In this document: positions 42,105 through 53,963 of the stretch, in pieces
Numbering within the stretch: position 1 is the stretch's first letter
How the letters are laid out: every line of letters begins with the position of its first letter
Assembly (NCBI RefSeq): GCF_024362695.1
Contig: NC_065415.1
Location: forward strand, 4,195,438 to 4,259,437
DNA: 64,000 nucleotides
DNA from: Pectinophora gossypiella
Taxonomy: Eukaryota; Arthropoda; Insecta; Lepidoptera; Gelechiidae
Direction: 5' to 3'
Notes under the pieces: model-generated
What the model was told of the DNA's origin: nothing
Database searches by the model: none
What the model saw: only the letters and a program-made list of their open reading frames with translations
Made by a program: the position numbers and the translations under genes

Positions 42105-42510
42105 GCTTTTGCCCGCGACTTCGTCCGCGTGGCGAACACGCCACGTTTATAACAATAAAAGAGAGATCTTTGTGTGTGTGGGAGTGCATATCAAATTTCA
42201 AGCATCTAACTTATGCAGTTTAGATTTTTTCATACAATTTTTTTTCCCGCTAACTCCCATTTTTCAAAATAACTAAACTTTATATTTACTAAGGTATGCA
42301 TGCATGCTAGATTGAAAACATCTATCTTACGCGGTTTCGATTTTTTCATACAAATGTTTTTTTCCCGCTAACTCCCGTTTCCGTGGGAATTTTGCAATAT
42401 CCTGTTGCAACTAAGCTTTAAGTTAACTAAGGTACCTGCATGCCAAATTTCAAGCGTTTAAGCGGTTTAGATTGAGGCGAATACACTACACCATTGTTTC
42501 AGCAAATAAA
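42105..42510 (+). repeat. TACTAGCTTTTGCCCGCGACTT repeat
   Basis: It starts TACTAGCTTTTGCCCGCGAC, a start common to many insect interspersed repeats, then has two TTTTTTCCCGCTAACTCCC units. A second copy lies on the - strand in lectin intron 1 (about 48820-48982). Confidence 0.5.
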
Positions 42511-42977
42511 ATAATGTCATTTCAACGTCATTTCATTAAGAAATCATTGTTACTGTTATGTTTTCACTGAAGTTAAATCACTTACATTATTACGAACATA
42601 ACTCTAGCGAGGAATGGGTGTACTAAAGATACTTGACAACCTAGACAAATGAGATAATTTTTACGAAACGTGAAAACGAAAGTTTCCTTTGGAGTTTGTA
42701 TGGAAATACTCTCCTGTGACGTCATCAATAAAAGCGGTCAAACGTCGTACTCATTGTTATTTAATTCATAAAATAAAATTCGGATATAAGTCGGAAAGTA
42801 AAATGAGATTGATTTTTGATCATCTTAGACTGGCTTTTATTTCTAGATTAGAAATTTTTAATTTATGTTTGTCAAATATCCTATTAAGTACACTGCTGCC
42901 TATACTTTTGGACATATAGGCGTGGTGCTTTTAGAAGCACTTCTCTAAAGAAAAATTAAGAATATCATTGTGAGAAT

Positions 42978-43306
42978 ACGGCCTCCGTGGTCCAGTGGTT
43001 GAGCGTTGGGCTCACGATCCGGAGGTCCCGGGGTGGGGACTTATCACAAAAATCACCTCGCTCACTCTTTGTGATCCCTAGTTTGGTTTGAACATTACAG
43101 GCTGATCACCTGATTGTCCGAAAGTAAGATGATCCGTGCTTCGGAAGGCACGTTAAGCCGTTGGTCCCGGTTTTTTTGGCCGTTGGTACTTACTGACGTA
43201 CGTAGTCATTACATGAGCCATGTCAAGGGCCTTGCGGCTCAATAATAACTGACACCAGGGTTGATGAGGTTGGTATTTCAGCCCACAACCCACATGATAG
43301 AAGAAG
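42978..43306 (+). mobile_element. SINE-1 copy with target-site duplication
   Basis: The full-length element is flanked by a perfect 11-bp duplication ATTGTGAGAAT (42967-42977, 43307-43317), showing where SINE-1 begins and ends. Confidence 0.88.
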
Positions 43307-43757
43307 ATTGTGAGAATGGCTGGTCAATATGTAAGTAGTTATGTGACCATGGTTATACGAGTGCCTACTTCTAACTTTTTGCCTTGGTCAGTACTATCTA
43401 ACATCTATTCTGTTTGGCAACTAGCCTAATTGGTGCAGTATACCCAATTCTAATTCTGGTGGTTTAGGGAAAGTCTGATTTTTATCTAAATTGATATTCT
43501 TCCTTACTTAATAAATGGATGAATGTGGGATATAGAAATAACACGGGATATTTTAATATCTTTAATCCTTATATTTTAACAAAATCCTCTAACCCGACCG
43601 ACATTGCACATAGACTCTCCTTTCTTATTTTTAAAACTGCCTTACGTCCCATTTATTAACCATCCTCCTTTCATACCATAAACAATCCAATTCCCATTCA
43701 TTATCTTTCCATAGTATTTTCACTTTCCTACATTAATGTTTCATAACATAACAATAT

Positions 43758-43893
43758 CAGCCTGTATATACCTGCCACTGCTGGGCACAGGCCTCCCCTT
43801 AATCAACCGGACGGGGTTTGGAGCATACTCCTCCACGCTACTTTAGTGCGTGTTGGTGGGTTGGAGGGCTAATACCCCGGGACCAACGGCGCA
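43758..43893 (-). mobile_element. SINE-1 3' part (CAGCAGTGGGACG type)
   Basis: The - strand carries the CCGGTTGATTAAGGGGAGG and CCCAGCAGTGG end. Confidence 0.65.
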
Positions 43894-44589
43894 ACGGAAT
43901 ATTTCATATTTACGTATATGCAAATTGTGTAAGTCTTCTTCTACCGTATCGATACTCTGTTTTTTTTTTAAGGATTATCGTACATAAAGAAATAACGTTT
44001 ACACATACACATCCATCGTAGAAAATAAACAACTTAAACTAACGACGGAACAATAAACATAAAATAACACTAGAGCTGGATACGCACATTTGTCTCAAGT
44101 CTCATAAAATAGGAAAATTCTATCGCACATAGAAATTATATCCGAAAAAGAAACTCTCGTAAAAAGCGCTTCTCGGGTTACAGGTTGAGAGAAAACTGGA
44201 GGGGAGGCCTCGAGGGAAATTTTATTTCGTTTAAATGTCGCCTCTTCCCCCTCAACCTTATATTGTAGAGGCATCCTTCATGTGTACATAATGCGACCCT
44301 CCTCGCAGTGCGTCGCGATTCGTGCAATATAAAAACAGTTGACGATTTCAATATACTTACCATCCAAGAAAATCGTCTGAAAGAGCTCGACGAAAAACTC
44401 CAAACACACAAGTATAATCCTAAGCAGTCTGCCTGGGAATTATCCTGTTGTAGAAACTCTTTAAGGTGATCCGTTTTCCATACAAAAGTTGATGCACTAC
44501 TACAGGAAAACGGATAGAGGAATATTGTTTTAAAACCGATAAATAGTAATATTTAGGTGTATTATTTTCGCAAACTAACAAAAATTTTG
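43894..44589. other. No gene seen
   Basis: No protein-like frame or repeat copy was recognised. Confidence 0.4.
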
Positions 44590-44665
44590 GGGCTCACACA
44601 AAAACATCTGGGGCTCACAATTGACAATAAATTAAATTGGCTCAACTGATCGATTTTGCGAATAT
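44590..44665 (+). pseudogene. Possible LINE polymerase remnant
   Basis: One frame reads HLGLTIDNKLNWLN, like the K.LGI.LD..L.W motif found near the end of jockey-type reverse transcriptases. Surrounding frames are broken, so this is a weak call. Confidence 0.3.
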
Positions 44666-45057
44666 AAGTAAACCTGTTTTTATGAAATGTTTTTGAGACC
44701 TTTTTGTTAAACATACTGTAACCTCACAAAATTCACCTTTTTATAAATATTAGAATAGACTAGATATAGAAGTATAGATAAGCTGCTTAATTTATATTGG
44801 GTGCTTAAGCTCGCCAACAAACTGTTTTGCAGTTTGGCGAAACATAATTTTTGTAAAATTGCAGAGTATATATTTTTAAATAAAACAGAAACAATATATA
44901 TTCAAGAACAATATATAATAAGACATCGCTCTGTGAGGAAGGTCCTTATGAGATATTCCATTGGAGTGTCAGCAAATACATCGTACACAGATAGAGGTTC
45001 TTTGGTCGTAAATAAGGTGCCAGTGGGTATGTCTTTTGTGCTGCTTGATTGTTTAAC

Positions 45058-45150
45058 CACTCCGCACACCTACGAGTAGCGTGGTGGAATATCGTTGATG
45101 CTGCCTCCGGTTGAATGAGGGGAAGCCTGTGCCCAGCAGTGGGACGAATT
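45058..45150 (+). mobile_element. SINE-1 3' fragment
   Basis: It has GGAAGCCTGTGCCCAGCAG followed by TGGGACGAATTC. It abuts a LINE tail of opposite strand. Confidence 0.55.
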
Positions 45151-45246
45151 CAAATTCAAATTCACACTTCGAATTGCCAATTTTTACATAACTACTGCAG
45201 CTTCTCACAACCTGTATAGCCAGAAAAGAAGCTGCAAGAAAGAATA
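45147..45246 (-). mobile_element. Very short LINE tail
   Basis: The - strand carries GAAGCTGCAGTAG, TTACATAA and the GAATTTGAATTTGAA tail of the LINE family at 9862-10367, about 100 bp in all. Confidence 0.65.
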
Positions 45247-45254
45247 TTAAGCTT

Positions 45255-45587
45255 TCTCCTCTCTTCCTAGCGTTATCCCGTTTTTTACAGGGTCCGCTTA
45301 CCTAACCTGAAGATTTGACAGGTCCGGATTTTTACAGAAGCGACTGCCTGTATGAGCTTCCAACCCGCGAAGGGAAAACCAGCCCAATACAGGTTTGGTC
45401 ACAGACCTCTGAAAATGCAATTCTCGGGAATGTGGGTTACCTCACGATGTTTTTCTTTCACCACTAAGCAAACATGAATTTGGAAACAAATTCGACAATC
45501 TTTGGTTTAGGTCTGTGCTAGATTCGAACCTGTGACCATAAAATGAGAGACACGCGTTCTACCAACTGGGCTACCGCGGCTCACGAA
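45255..45587 (-). mobile_element. SINE-2 copy
   Basis: The - strand matches 10540-10866 over its length, from GAGCCGCGGTAGCCCAGTTG to ACGGGATAACGCTAGG. Confidence 0.8.
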
Positions 45588-45714
45588 TATGCTTTATCAA
45601 CAATATTAACAGTTAGGACCCGATGTATGTATGTGTACCCCAAAGTAGTGCGTACGGTTAAAAAGGAAAAATCCATACCCTTCAGGTGGTTCTTATGACG
45701 TCTTATTAATTATT

Positions 45715-45830
45715 CATCATCATCATCAGCCCATTAACGTCCCCACTGCTGGGGCACGGGCCTTCCCTATGGATGGATAGGGAGATCGGGCTTTAAACCA
45801 TCACGCGGGCCCAGTGCGGATAAATTATTA
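45715..45830 (-). mobile_element. SINE-3 3' part
   Basis: The - strand has CGCACTGGGCCCGCGTGATG, TCTCCCTATCCATCCATAGG and a (GAT)n tail. Confidence 0.6.
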
Positions 45831-48445
45831 TTTTACATTTTTTATTATTATGTTAGGCAACCGGATTCCAGACCAATTAGTTAGTCACTACAGATTAGAC
45901 TCGATGAGAACCCATGTAGTCAAATGAGATACTTTTTATTAAACAACAAAACGAAAATTATGTTATGACGTCATCAATAAACATGGTCAAACTAGAGATT
46001 ATTAAATAAGTATGTACTGTGATCAAACGTTGGCATCATTTTTACATAGTCCTTAAATTTGAAATAAATTAAGTAAATAATTAAGTCGAAAAAAAAATAA
46101 TTGTTGGTTAATTTTACACCGGCTGTTAAAATTTTGTAATTTATTTTTCAACCAGTCATTTACTGTTTTGCTGTAAATAAAATTATAAAAATAAATACAT
46201 TCTTAAATAACCCTTCTCATTGTATAAATAAATCTGTCCATTTAGAACTCAAGCTTTGTTTAACACGCGACGCTAATAAACCACTCCTAAACTTCTAACA
46301 GGTGGGGCATCTTACCCTATAAAAACAAGTCTATTATTACCCACGGGAGCCAACGTCATTGCTAAAAATAACTCTACCTTATGGTGTAAAGGCTAGGGTA
46401 AACAAAGGCTCCGAAAAACCAAGTTTTGAAAGGTGACTTTCTAAGGATTTGCCCTTATTTAAAGACTTTTCATCATTTATAGGCTCGATTGTGACACTTG
46501 AGTATTTTATTTAAGTAAACAAACACCAGGGCTGTACTCAGAGGACTGGGTTTGGAGATATATGAAAGCCGCACGTGTTCAGACTTCACTTTTGATATGA
46601 AACCCACTCCCTTACTTCACTTCAGACTCACTTCACTTCACACTCACTCACACTTCACTAACTTCAGTATTTTTTGATAATACTTATAATTACGATAACC
46701 GATAAGGATAAGACATAAAATATTCATAAGGATTTTTACCTATAACTTTATAAAGACAAAAAATCATTTTGCTCAAATACGGGTTTGTCTAAATCTGAAT
46801 TTCAACAGAATATAACAAGCCATTTTAATTTTAATTGCAAATGTTGACAATGTTAACATAGACAACATTAACAAATACGAATTGATAAATTAACAATTCT
46901 ATTTGGAATATGCCTATGGGAGAAAACAACAGTTTCATGCGGCGTCACATGTCAATCTAAGTGTTTGTTTTTCAGCTAAGTAGTTACTTTTATAACCAGT
47001 TCTGCTTGTTCTGGCGAGAGTCCCTTTTAGGTGGAGGTTCCTAGGTGACAGCCTATTTAAATGTGACTATGATTTTATATACCTGTACAGGAATATTGTT
47101 ACTTCAAGGTCGAGTTGGTCTCCTTTTTCCCAAAATTATCTTCTATATTCGCCACGTGATCTACTTATCCAAATGTTATTGTTATTTTATTCCATTTAAG
47201 GATTTGGTCTGCCGTTTTTGTGTAATATATTATTTTGCTCCCACAACGTGGGATATTGTGCGCAGCTATCTATTTATTTATTGAACCATGTCGTTTTTTG
47301 TCATAAACTTGGACAACTTGCCAAAAATGATATTGGTTAGCACGTCTTTCGAAGTTAATTTTACACTACACTAAATTCAACCTAAAATCTGTGGAGGTTT
47401 TTCGGTCTACGATATTTTCAATGATATTTACCGAGTGTAAAAAGAAAAGATTCACAAATACAAAGATGGTGACTTTTTACCTTAAAAAGGTATTTTTTCT
47501 GATGCTTTTTGCGAATACGAATATTCGTTACATCACTAATTGCTATCCTTTCGACGTAAAATCTCTACATTTATTTTGGGGCAAATATACTACGCTAAAC
47601 TTCCAAAGAGGAAGCCACTAACTAGACTTGCTATTTGACATTTTTTATTCACTTAGGTATTTATTAAGTATCTTGGCAATTTGTTTTTGTATAAAAACAG
47701 TTCGCGTTTTCAAGTTCATTAGAAAACCAGAACTACTTTTTTCATGTTGATGCGTTAACTTGTTTCGTGAGGGACTAACCTGTCAGATGTTAATATCCTC
47801 ATAACTATAGGTAACTATTGAGAAGCGACACTCGAGGCAAAGTGTGTATCTTAAATCTTTATAATATCCAGTACATATCCATTTTAAGTGGATTTTTTTC
47901 GGCGTGACTTATTATTTTGTTTTTATAGCACTCATACTCGTGCTTAGCGAAACTCACAAAGAGAAAATTAAATCGAAAAAAAAAATACTCGGATGGAATT
48001 TGAATCCGCAGCCCTCCTGTCCTTGCGAAATTCTTTCGATTTATGTAAGTATCGTTATTGAAACCTTAAAACATTAAGTGATTATAATAATAATTTGAAA
48101 TAATTAATGGACCCTAGTGACCTATACAGAGGGATATCCAGCTTTTATGTTAGAGGGGGGGGGGGGGGGGTTGTCACCGGGTTGCAGATAACCCATCTCC
48201 GTAGATAATATTGCACTGGCCATCCATGATCCAACCTGTCAACCAGGGCCATGACCCCCATGACAGGGGTCAAGTTGTATAAAAAATCTGCATCAATTGT
48301 TCTTACCGTACAGTATTTTAAATCCAAAAAAGTTTTGATTTTTAAGTTACTGAGTTTTGAGGTGAACCTGTGAATGATCGTAATGACAGACTATATACCA
48401 ACATACGTATGAACATTTACATATAGAAAACAACCACATAATATG
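45831..48445. other. No gene seen upstream of the lectin
   Basis: 2.6 kb of AT-rich sequence with a G16 run at 48155. Frames of 60-80 codons (47045, 47391) have no recognisable family. Regulatory sites for the lectin may lie here but none was identified. Confidence 0.4.
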
Positions 48446-48500
48446 ATAAAATCCAGTTTATAAGGCGTACTCGATTGCTTGACGTGCCAGTCTATAAGAA
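48446..48500 (+). promoter_or_regulatory. Possible core promoter of the lectin gene
   Basis: Two TATA-like stretches, TTTATAAGG near 48450 and TCTATAAG near 48493, lie 75-125 bp upstream of the lectin ATG. Either would give a short 5' UTR. No convincing initiator or NF-kB site was seen by eye, so this is a guess based on position and base composition. Confidence 0.25.
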
Positions 48501-48573
48501 AGAATTAACGATATATTTTCCTTAACTGAATGTGTTGATAAATTGTGGTAATTAAATAGTTATTATTACTAAA

Positions 48574-48610
48574 ATGTTAAAATACAGTGCGATTTTGCTT
48601 TGTCTTACAA
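48574..48610 (+). CDS. Lectin exon 1 (signal peptide start)
   Basis: It encodes the first 12 residues, MLKYSAILLCLT, plus one base of the next codon. It is followed directly by a consensus GTAAGT donor at 48611. The hydrophobic run continues into exon 2, as in other lectins whose signal peptide is split by an intron. The exon was placed by the match of donor phase and signal-like sequence, so it is slightly less certain than the others. Confidence 0.82.
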
Positions 48611-51600
48611 GTAAGTAAATTTCTTTGAATGTTATGGTAGGACTGGCAGAGAAAGACCTAGAAGGACGTATATTATCCAAATTGGGGATGCCCTTAAAAA
48701 GATTTAGTACGACCTACTCTGAACCGACATGCAGAAACTATTTTTTAGTTGATCATCTATTAAAGCGAACTCACTGATAAATCCAAGAAATTTCATAAAA
48801 TACAAATTTTCCTAGTTTCAAATTTTGCATGGAAGTTCCTTTTAGGACGTCGGTTCTCATTAGGACGGGACTTTGCGAAATTCAACCCCCAAGGGGTTTA
48901 AAGTATGTATGAAACTTTGTCATTTTTAAAGTTAAAATCATGACGCGGACGAAGTCGCTGGCCGCTAGCTAGTTTATTTAATGTATAGGTACTTAAGTTA
49001 ACCTGTTTATTGTTCGGGCCTTTATAGCCTGAAATAAATGGGTAATTATTATTATAATTTATTTCCATTGTGCGGAGCTGGAGTTAATTTAAATAAAATT
49101 GCACATAAAAGTTAAATTTGGACTGTATTTAATAATATTATAGTTACATGTTGAGTGAGTAAGTAAAGAGGTTGAAGTAAAAATTGATAGAATGGCCATC
49201 TTGTGGTCGAATTAAAAACTGAAATCTAGTGTTGCCACATTATTTTATGTGAGGATTCGAACATCCATATCCAGGGATTATAAAGTCTAGTATTATTTAT
49301 TATAAGAGTGATATATGTATAGTCCTATAGTAAACACACCACGTAAGTGTCATAATATGGAAAAGTCACATTCTGATGTGATTATTTCAATAAAACCTCG
49401 ATTTCATTTCGTTCATTTTCATGTCCGAGTGTTATTTTACAAAGAGGCGCTTTTGTGGTTTTCACCATGGAATTGAAGAAAGGTTTTTTTAACTACTTGG
49501 CCGGAAATAGAAGAAAAGGCTAAGTGGGCGCGACTACTCCAACTTTGCAACCCACTCATCCCTTTTTTTAGTTGGTAAAATAACCTGCGGGGCAAAAATT
49601 AAATATCGACTATCATGCAAGGAGATCTCTCCTTATCACAGAAAAGCTAAAAACCTTAGTATAATCGGCTATTTATCCAAAAAGTCCTTTTGTAAGCAGT
49701 AACTTACGAAATGATAACATTGCAGCCTATCACATAAAGGATAAAGGTAAAGTAGCAATGGAATTTGAGAAGCAGTAGAGCTATCGTAGATGTTTGCAGG
49801 AGTAGTAAGTAGTAAAACGGAGTGGGGTTGAATCGGTGACAGGGGTTCTCATACAAAATCAGGTTAGGATCTTTTCAACCTCTTCTTCTATTCCGTGGTC
49901 TTCGCTATAAGGAGACGATTCTTAGTAGCAACTACGGAGTTCGTGAAACCCTGATTAGGGTTATTTTCCTTGTATTTTTGTTTGTAGTTGTGTATTAGCC
50001 TTATAATTGTGGGATATTATTTTACACTACAGTTGTAACCGGCTCGAAAGAATGGCGGACGGGCTACAAATACTTCGACGGAATCAATGGCTGGTTGAAA
50101 CTCCATCGTATACCGGCAAACTGGGAGACAGCGCGAATGAGGTGTCAAAGTGAAGGTTAGTTCATAATTCTTACGTATGCTTGGTATTACATTTCCATAT
50201 CTCGGGACTATGGAGTCCCGGATTTTTGGAATGAGTGCATAGGGCCGAAGCCTTACATTATATTATTATTGAAATTTATAGTTTACGCTATTCCACTGCA
50301 GGGCAAATATCTCTCTCCCTTTCTTCCATTCCCCCGATCTTAGGCTCTCTCTTTTCAAGAAATATATATTATAATATATATTAATATTTAAATATGTCCC
50401 TCTAACAATTAAATAACGTAAGTATAAATTGATGATGTATTGAAATTTCAAATGGCAACGGAGGGTGAGGCTGGCGCGGCTAACCTTGAAATGTGCTACT
50501 TTTGAGCATACCTTGTTTTGTTGTATTATATTATTTTATTTCAAAATAAAACTTTATTTACACCATAAACAAAACAGTTACAGAACAAAAATATGAAAGA
50601 AAAACAAAATTAAATAAAACTCAAACAAATAAACAAAACTCAAAATAAAGTAAATATATTTTATAGTAATTTAGATTAAAGATTAATTAGGAGTGTGAGG
50701 GGGATGATTCAGACCATGATTCTAAGTTGATATCAAGTGATTTTCCGTCGCAAAAGAAACAGGGTCTGAACCATCCCAGTTTTAGTGATGATGACACTAA
50801 CACCTTGTATTTATTCTTCTAGGTGCAGAACTAGCATCTCCTGAAGACGCTGAGATGTTGGAAACGATGACTGTGATGATTAACAGGAATAATGTCCACT
50901 GCGGTGTGTTCACCGGGTTTCATGACACGTACTCTGAGGGTTACTTCTATTCCATTTCAGGTATGTATGTCTTTATCGTCAGAAGTATAGGCAATTCTCA
51001 CACGATGCACCTGCCTGCCTGCTGTCCATGTACCTGCGATTGTTGAAGTTATGCAACTTTCGCAAAGGCCGGTCATAGGATGGGTGACCACAAAAAAAGG
51101 AGTTTTCATCTCGAGCTCCTCCGTGCTTCGGAAGGCACGTTAAGCCGTTGGCCCCGGCTGCACTAGCAGTCGTTAATAACCACCAATCCGCACTGGGCCC
51201 GCGTGATGGTTTAAGGGCCGATCTCCCTATCCATCGATAGGGCATGGGCTGGTAATGATGACGTGCCTGCCATGTAGGTGCGTCGTGTGAGTATCGCCAT
51301 AATTGTGTACAACCTTGTCAGTCATGAGCAATATAATGTACCCACTTTGGGACTCTGTCGCACTAACATATTTGACATTTAGTGAGACTTACAGTTCAAT
51401 TTGTCAAAAAAGTTAATGTGACATGGTACCAAAGTGTATACATATTAATGCTCGTGACCGTACTAGACCTTTTAGCGGGCACATACAACTCATACATTTA
51501 ATGGCCGTAAACGACATTTTTAAAAGATTTAATTAAGTAGGTATTTTTCAGTGGCCGTAAACTAATCGAAAAAGACTGTATTTTGAGCGGCGCCACTGTG

Positions 51601-53755
51601 AGGTCTAGCACCACCAAAATATTTTGCTTAGACCGCCTCTACACACCCGTATAATAAGTAGGGGTGAAAATTCTCAGTAATTATTTTATACACTAGCACA
51701 GTTTTTCTTGACTTACTTTCTAACTAACAACAAGTTTCATTATCAAAAACAAAACATTAATTGAAGGTGTACTTTTTTTCAGGAGTACCACTAACTAAGA
51801 TCCCTTCAAAGTGGCATGTGAAACGGGGAAAATGCACTGAAGAGATCGGTGACAGCTACATGTTGCTGCCTGATGGTTCTATCGATATGACCAACAGGAG
51901 TAACGCACACCCCTACTTTTGCTATAAGAAATACGAGAACATCCCTTACAACAGTCTATGTGGAACTTCAGACAAAGGTACGTTAGTCATAGATGTTTTT
52001 GTCTTTGCTTATATTATTTTCCATTAACACCTACACAAACGCACCACAAAACAACAAAATTCTATAAACGACAACAAAAAATTGCCACGTATCTAGTTAA
52101 GAGTCTTTTGTAAATATTTCATTTTATTTTGGTGCAATAAAGTATATTTTGTATTTGTAAAAATTGTTAAGAATCACATTATGGTTTCTTGGGAAATGTA
52201 CTTTTGATTAAGATACCTTCAAAGGGATCTGTCACATTTATCCTAAAAATGGGAGTGAATACAAAATAAACTTGTACATTTACAATGTAAATCTTATCAG
52301 CTAGTGTAATTCATGAACAAGATTCTAGAGATTGATCTTAAACATTGCCTTAGGCCAGGCGCTCACTACGAGTTTTTCGCCGCGCGGCAGAAAACAGCAG
52401 CGGCATAGTGTCGCACTGTAAAACTGTACCAAACATTTTAAATTGTATTGCGCGCACTTGACGGCTGCTTTTTCCGCCGCGCGGCGAAAAACTCGTAGTG
52501 CGCGCCTGGCTTTACCTTTGCTTCACCAATATTGCATATTTTCCTTCAGGGTATGGGTTCGAAAGTGCAACTGGCAGCTGTTACAAGTTCCATAAAGAAG
52601 GCAGGACCTGGCATGAAGCAGCCGGTATTTGCGCAGGGGAAGGCGCACAATTGACAGTCATTAATAGCCAAGAGGAAGCTAAAGTGTTACACGACTTGTT
52701 TGCGAAGCACCCTCAATCAGAAATCGACTCGCAATTCAAAGATTCCGCCATGATCGGATTCCTGGACTGGGGCAAAAAAGGCGGATGGTTGACTATAAAC
52801 GGTAGGTTTATTTGCTTTATTAAATTGAAATCAGTTTTTTTAAATTTCATCATCATCATGACGCTTACGCACAGACGTCTGTGCTTAAGCCTTATCATAA
52901 TAAACATCATAAGCTTTATCGTCATGATATGACGGGTTTTGCTCATAAGAATGTCCTAATCTTCTTCTTCTTATCGTGTGGGTTGTGAGGTGAATTACCA
53001 ACCTCATCAACCGTGGTGTCAGTTATTATTGAGCCGCCAAAGGCCCCTGACATGGTCCATGTAACGACTACATACTTACATCAGTAAAGAGTGACTGGAA
53101 CCAACGGCTTAACGTGCCTTCCGAAGCACGGATCATCTTCCTTTCGGACAATCATGTGATTAGCCTGTAGTGTCCTAACCAAACAAGGGATCACAAAGTG
53201 ATTTTTGTGATATGTCCCCACCGGGATTCGAGCCCGGGACCTCCGGATCGTGAGCCCAACGCTCAACCACTGAACCACGGAGCCATTGTGTGTGTGTGTG
53301 TGTATGGATTTTAACAAATGTTCTAATGAAAATGGAGTAAAAAGGTAGACGTTCATAAAGAAAGTCTTGGTGCGACCGCTTCACACGCCGATGTGAGTTA
53401 ACAGGTGACTCGTCTAATTTAGTGCTGAGGGCGTAACTCCCTAGTGGCGTAGTATTATTCCTTATTCTATGCTAGTGGCTATAGTTTGCGGAACCGTCTA
53501 ATCCCTTTAATAACCTTTTCAGGACAGTCGTTGAAGGCAGCTGGGTACGATAAGTGGTCTGGTGGACAACCTGATCACTCTGGCCATCCTGCCAATAAAC
53601 CTGTTCAGTTCGAGACCTTCTGTGGTGCCATATTCCGGACAGCACTATTGGATGATATCTGGTGTGACGTCAAATTCGCATTCATCTGCGAAAAGACGGC
53701 CCAAATGATATCTGACGAATCACAGTACCAAGACCTTAATGTGTGCCAACAGTAA
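48574..53755 (+). CDS. Secreted dual-domain C-type lectin (immulectin-like), six exons
   Basis: Coding exons are 48574-48610, 50033-50155, 50823-50960, 51783-51977, 52550-52801 and 53523-53755. All five introns are GT-AG and all junctions are phase 1, so the parts join to 978 nt (325 aa plus TAA). The product starts with a short hydrophobic signal peptide (about residues 1-16), then carries two C-type lectin domains, roughly residues 25-150 and 166-306. Domain 2 has Cys175, 192, 282, 296 and 304 and a QPD motif at 264-266, the galactose-type variant of the EPN/QPD sugar-binding site, followed by FETFC and DDIWC. Domain 1 has lost the EPN/QPD loop and one standard cysteine. Two domains and about 320 aa fit lepidopteran immulectins, hemolymph pattern-recognition proteins that bind microbial sugars and promote melanisation or encapsulation. 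That role is known of the family and not shown here. The introns are full of SINE and MITE copies. A poly(A) signal lies at 53882. Confidence 0.93.
50033..50155 (+). CDS. Lectin exon 2 (end of signal peptide, start of lectin domain 1)
   Basis: Acceptor AG is at 50031-50032 and donor GTTAG at 50156. The exon encodes residues 13-53, with aromatic residues and the first lectin-domain cysteine (Cys50, in the context RMRCQSEG), the usual W..A...C..eGa pattern of C-type lectins. Confidence 0.92.
50690..50812. repeat. M1 element, deleted copy in lectin intron 2
   Basis: Both arms are shortened. It lies just 10 bp upstream of the exon 3 acceptor. Confidence 0.65.
50823..50960 (+). CDS. Lectin exon 3 (domain 1 core)
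   Basis: Acceptor AG is at 50821-50822 and donor GTATG at 50961. It encodes residues 55-99, including the GVFTGFHD segment that corresponds to the WIGL-type core strand, and an additional cysteine, Cys80, not usual in the family. Confidence 0.93.
51055..51260 (+). mobile_element. SINE-3 copy in lectin intron 3 (possible 5S-derived head)
   Basis: It starts with GGCCGGTCATAGGATGGGTG, which resembles the internal control region of 5S rRNA, then has the GTGCTTCGGAAGGCACGTTA body shared with SINE-1 and an end with TCCCTATCCATCGATAGGG. A related 3' part lies at 45715-45830 on the - strand. Confidence 0.6.
51318..51462 (+). repeat. M2 element in lectin intron 3
   Basis: It is nearly identical to the reverse complement of 53964-54115. 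Confidence 0.72.
51783..51977 (+). CDS. Lectin exon 4 (end of domain 1 and linker)
   Basis: The acceptor is a T-rich tract ending in CAG at 51780-51782, and the donor GTACG is at 51978. The exon encodes residues 101-164. PYFCYKK closes domain 1, followed by a linker with CGTSDK that is typical of immulectins. Only six residues separate Trp110 from Cys117, so the long sugar-binding loop is missing. Confidence 0.93.
52352..52514. repeat. M5 MITE-like palindrome in lectin intron 4
   Basis: GGCCAGGCGCTCACTACGAG on the left pairs with CTCGTAGTGCGCGCCTGGC on the right, with GC-rich arms GTTTTTCGCCGCGCGGC of about 38 bp. Confidence 0.75.
52550..52801 (+). CDS. Lectin exon 5 (domain 2, N-terminal half)
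   Basis: Acceptor CAG ends at 52549 and donor GTAGG starts at 52802. It encodes residues 165-248: Cys175, the CYKFH start of the domain, Cys192, AQLTVINSQEEAKVL and an IGFLDW core. A palindromic MITE ends only about 40 bp upstream of the acceptor. Confidence 0.94.
52971..53284 (-). mobile_element. SINE-1 copy in lectin intron 5
   Basis: A full-length - strand copy lies between exons 5 and 6, next to a (GT)n run at 53285-53303. Confidence 0.8.
53523..53755 (+). CDS. Lectin exon 6 (domain 2, sugar-binding half and stop)
   Basis: Acceptor CAG ends at 53522 and TAA is at 53753-53755. It encodes residues 249-325 with QPD at 264-266, Cys282, Cys296 and Cys304, then a short polar tail. FICEK is the usual end of a C-type lectin domain. 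Confidence 0.94.
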
Positions 53756-53881
53756 CAATTACTTACATAATTTTACTATTACCTTCCACTACTAGTCGGT
53801 TGGAAGAAATTGCTGTTATATGCGGGCGGATTATATTATGATCTTCATTGTATATGTTTAATTGTTTTTTATATCGTGTGT

Positions 53882-53887
53882 AATAAA
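53882..53887 (+). terminator. Poly(A) signal of the lectin gene
   Basis: AATAAA lies 127 bp after the lectin stop codon. It is the first such hexamer downstream on this strand, giving a 3' UTR of roughly 150 nt. Confidence 0.7.
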
Positions 53888-53963
53888 TAATATTTGTGAC
53901 AAGGGATGCAGAAACAACATTTATAATTCTTTTTTAATTATTAAACGGATTTCTGCTAATCAG

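Noticed and set aside
44801..45079. 92-codon frame
   Set aside because: Its end runs into SINE-1 sequence, and the beginning shows no recognisable domain.
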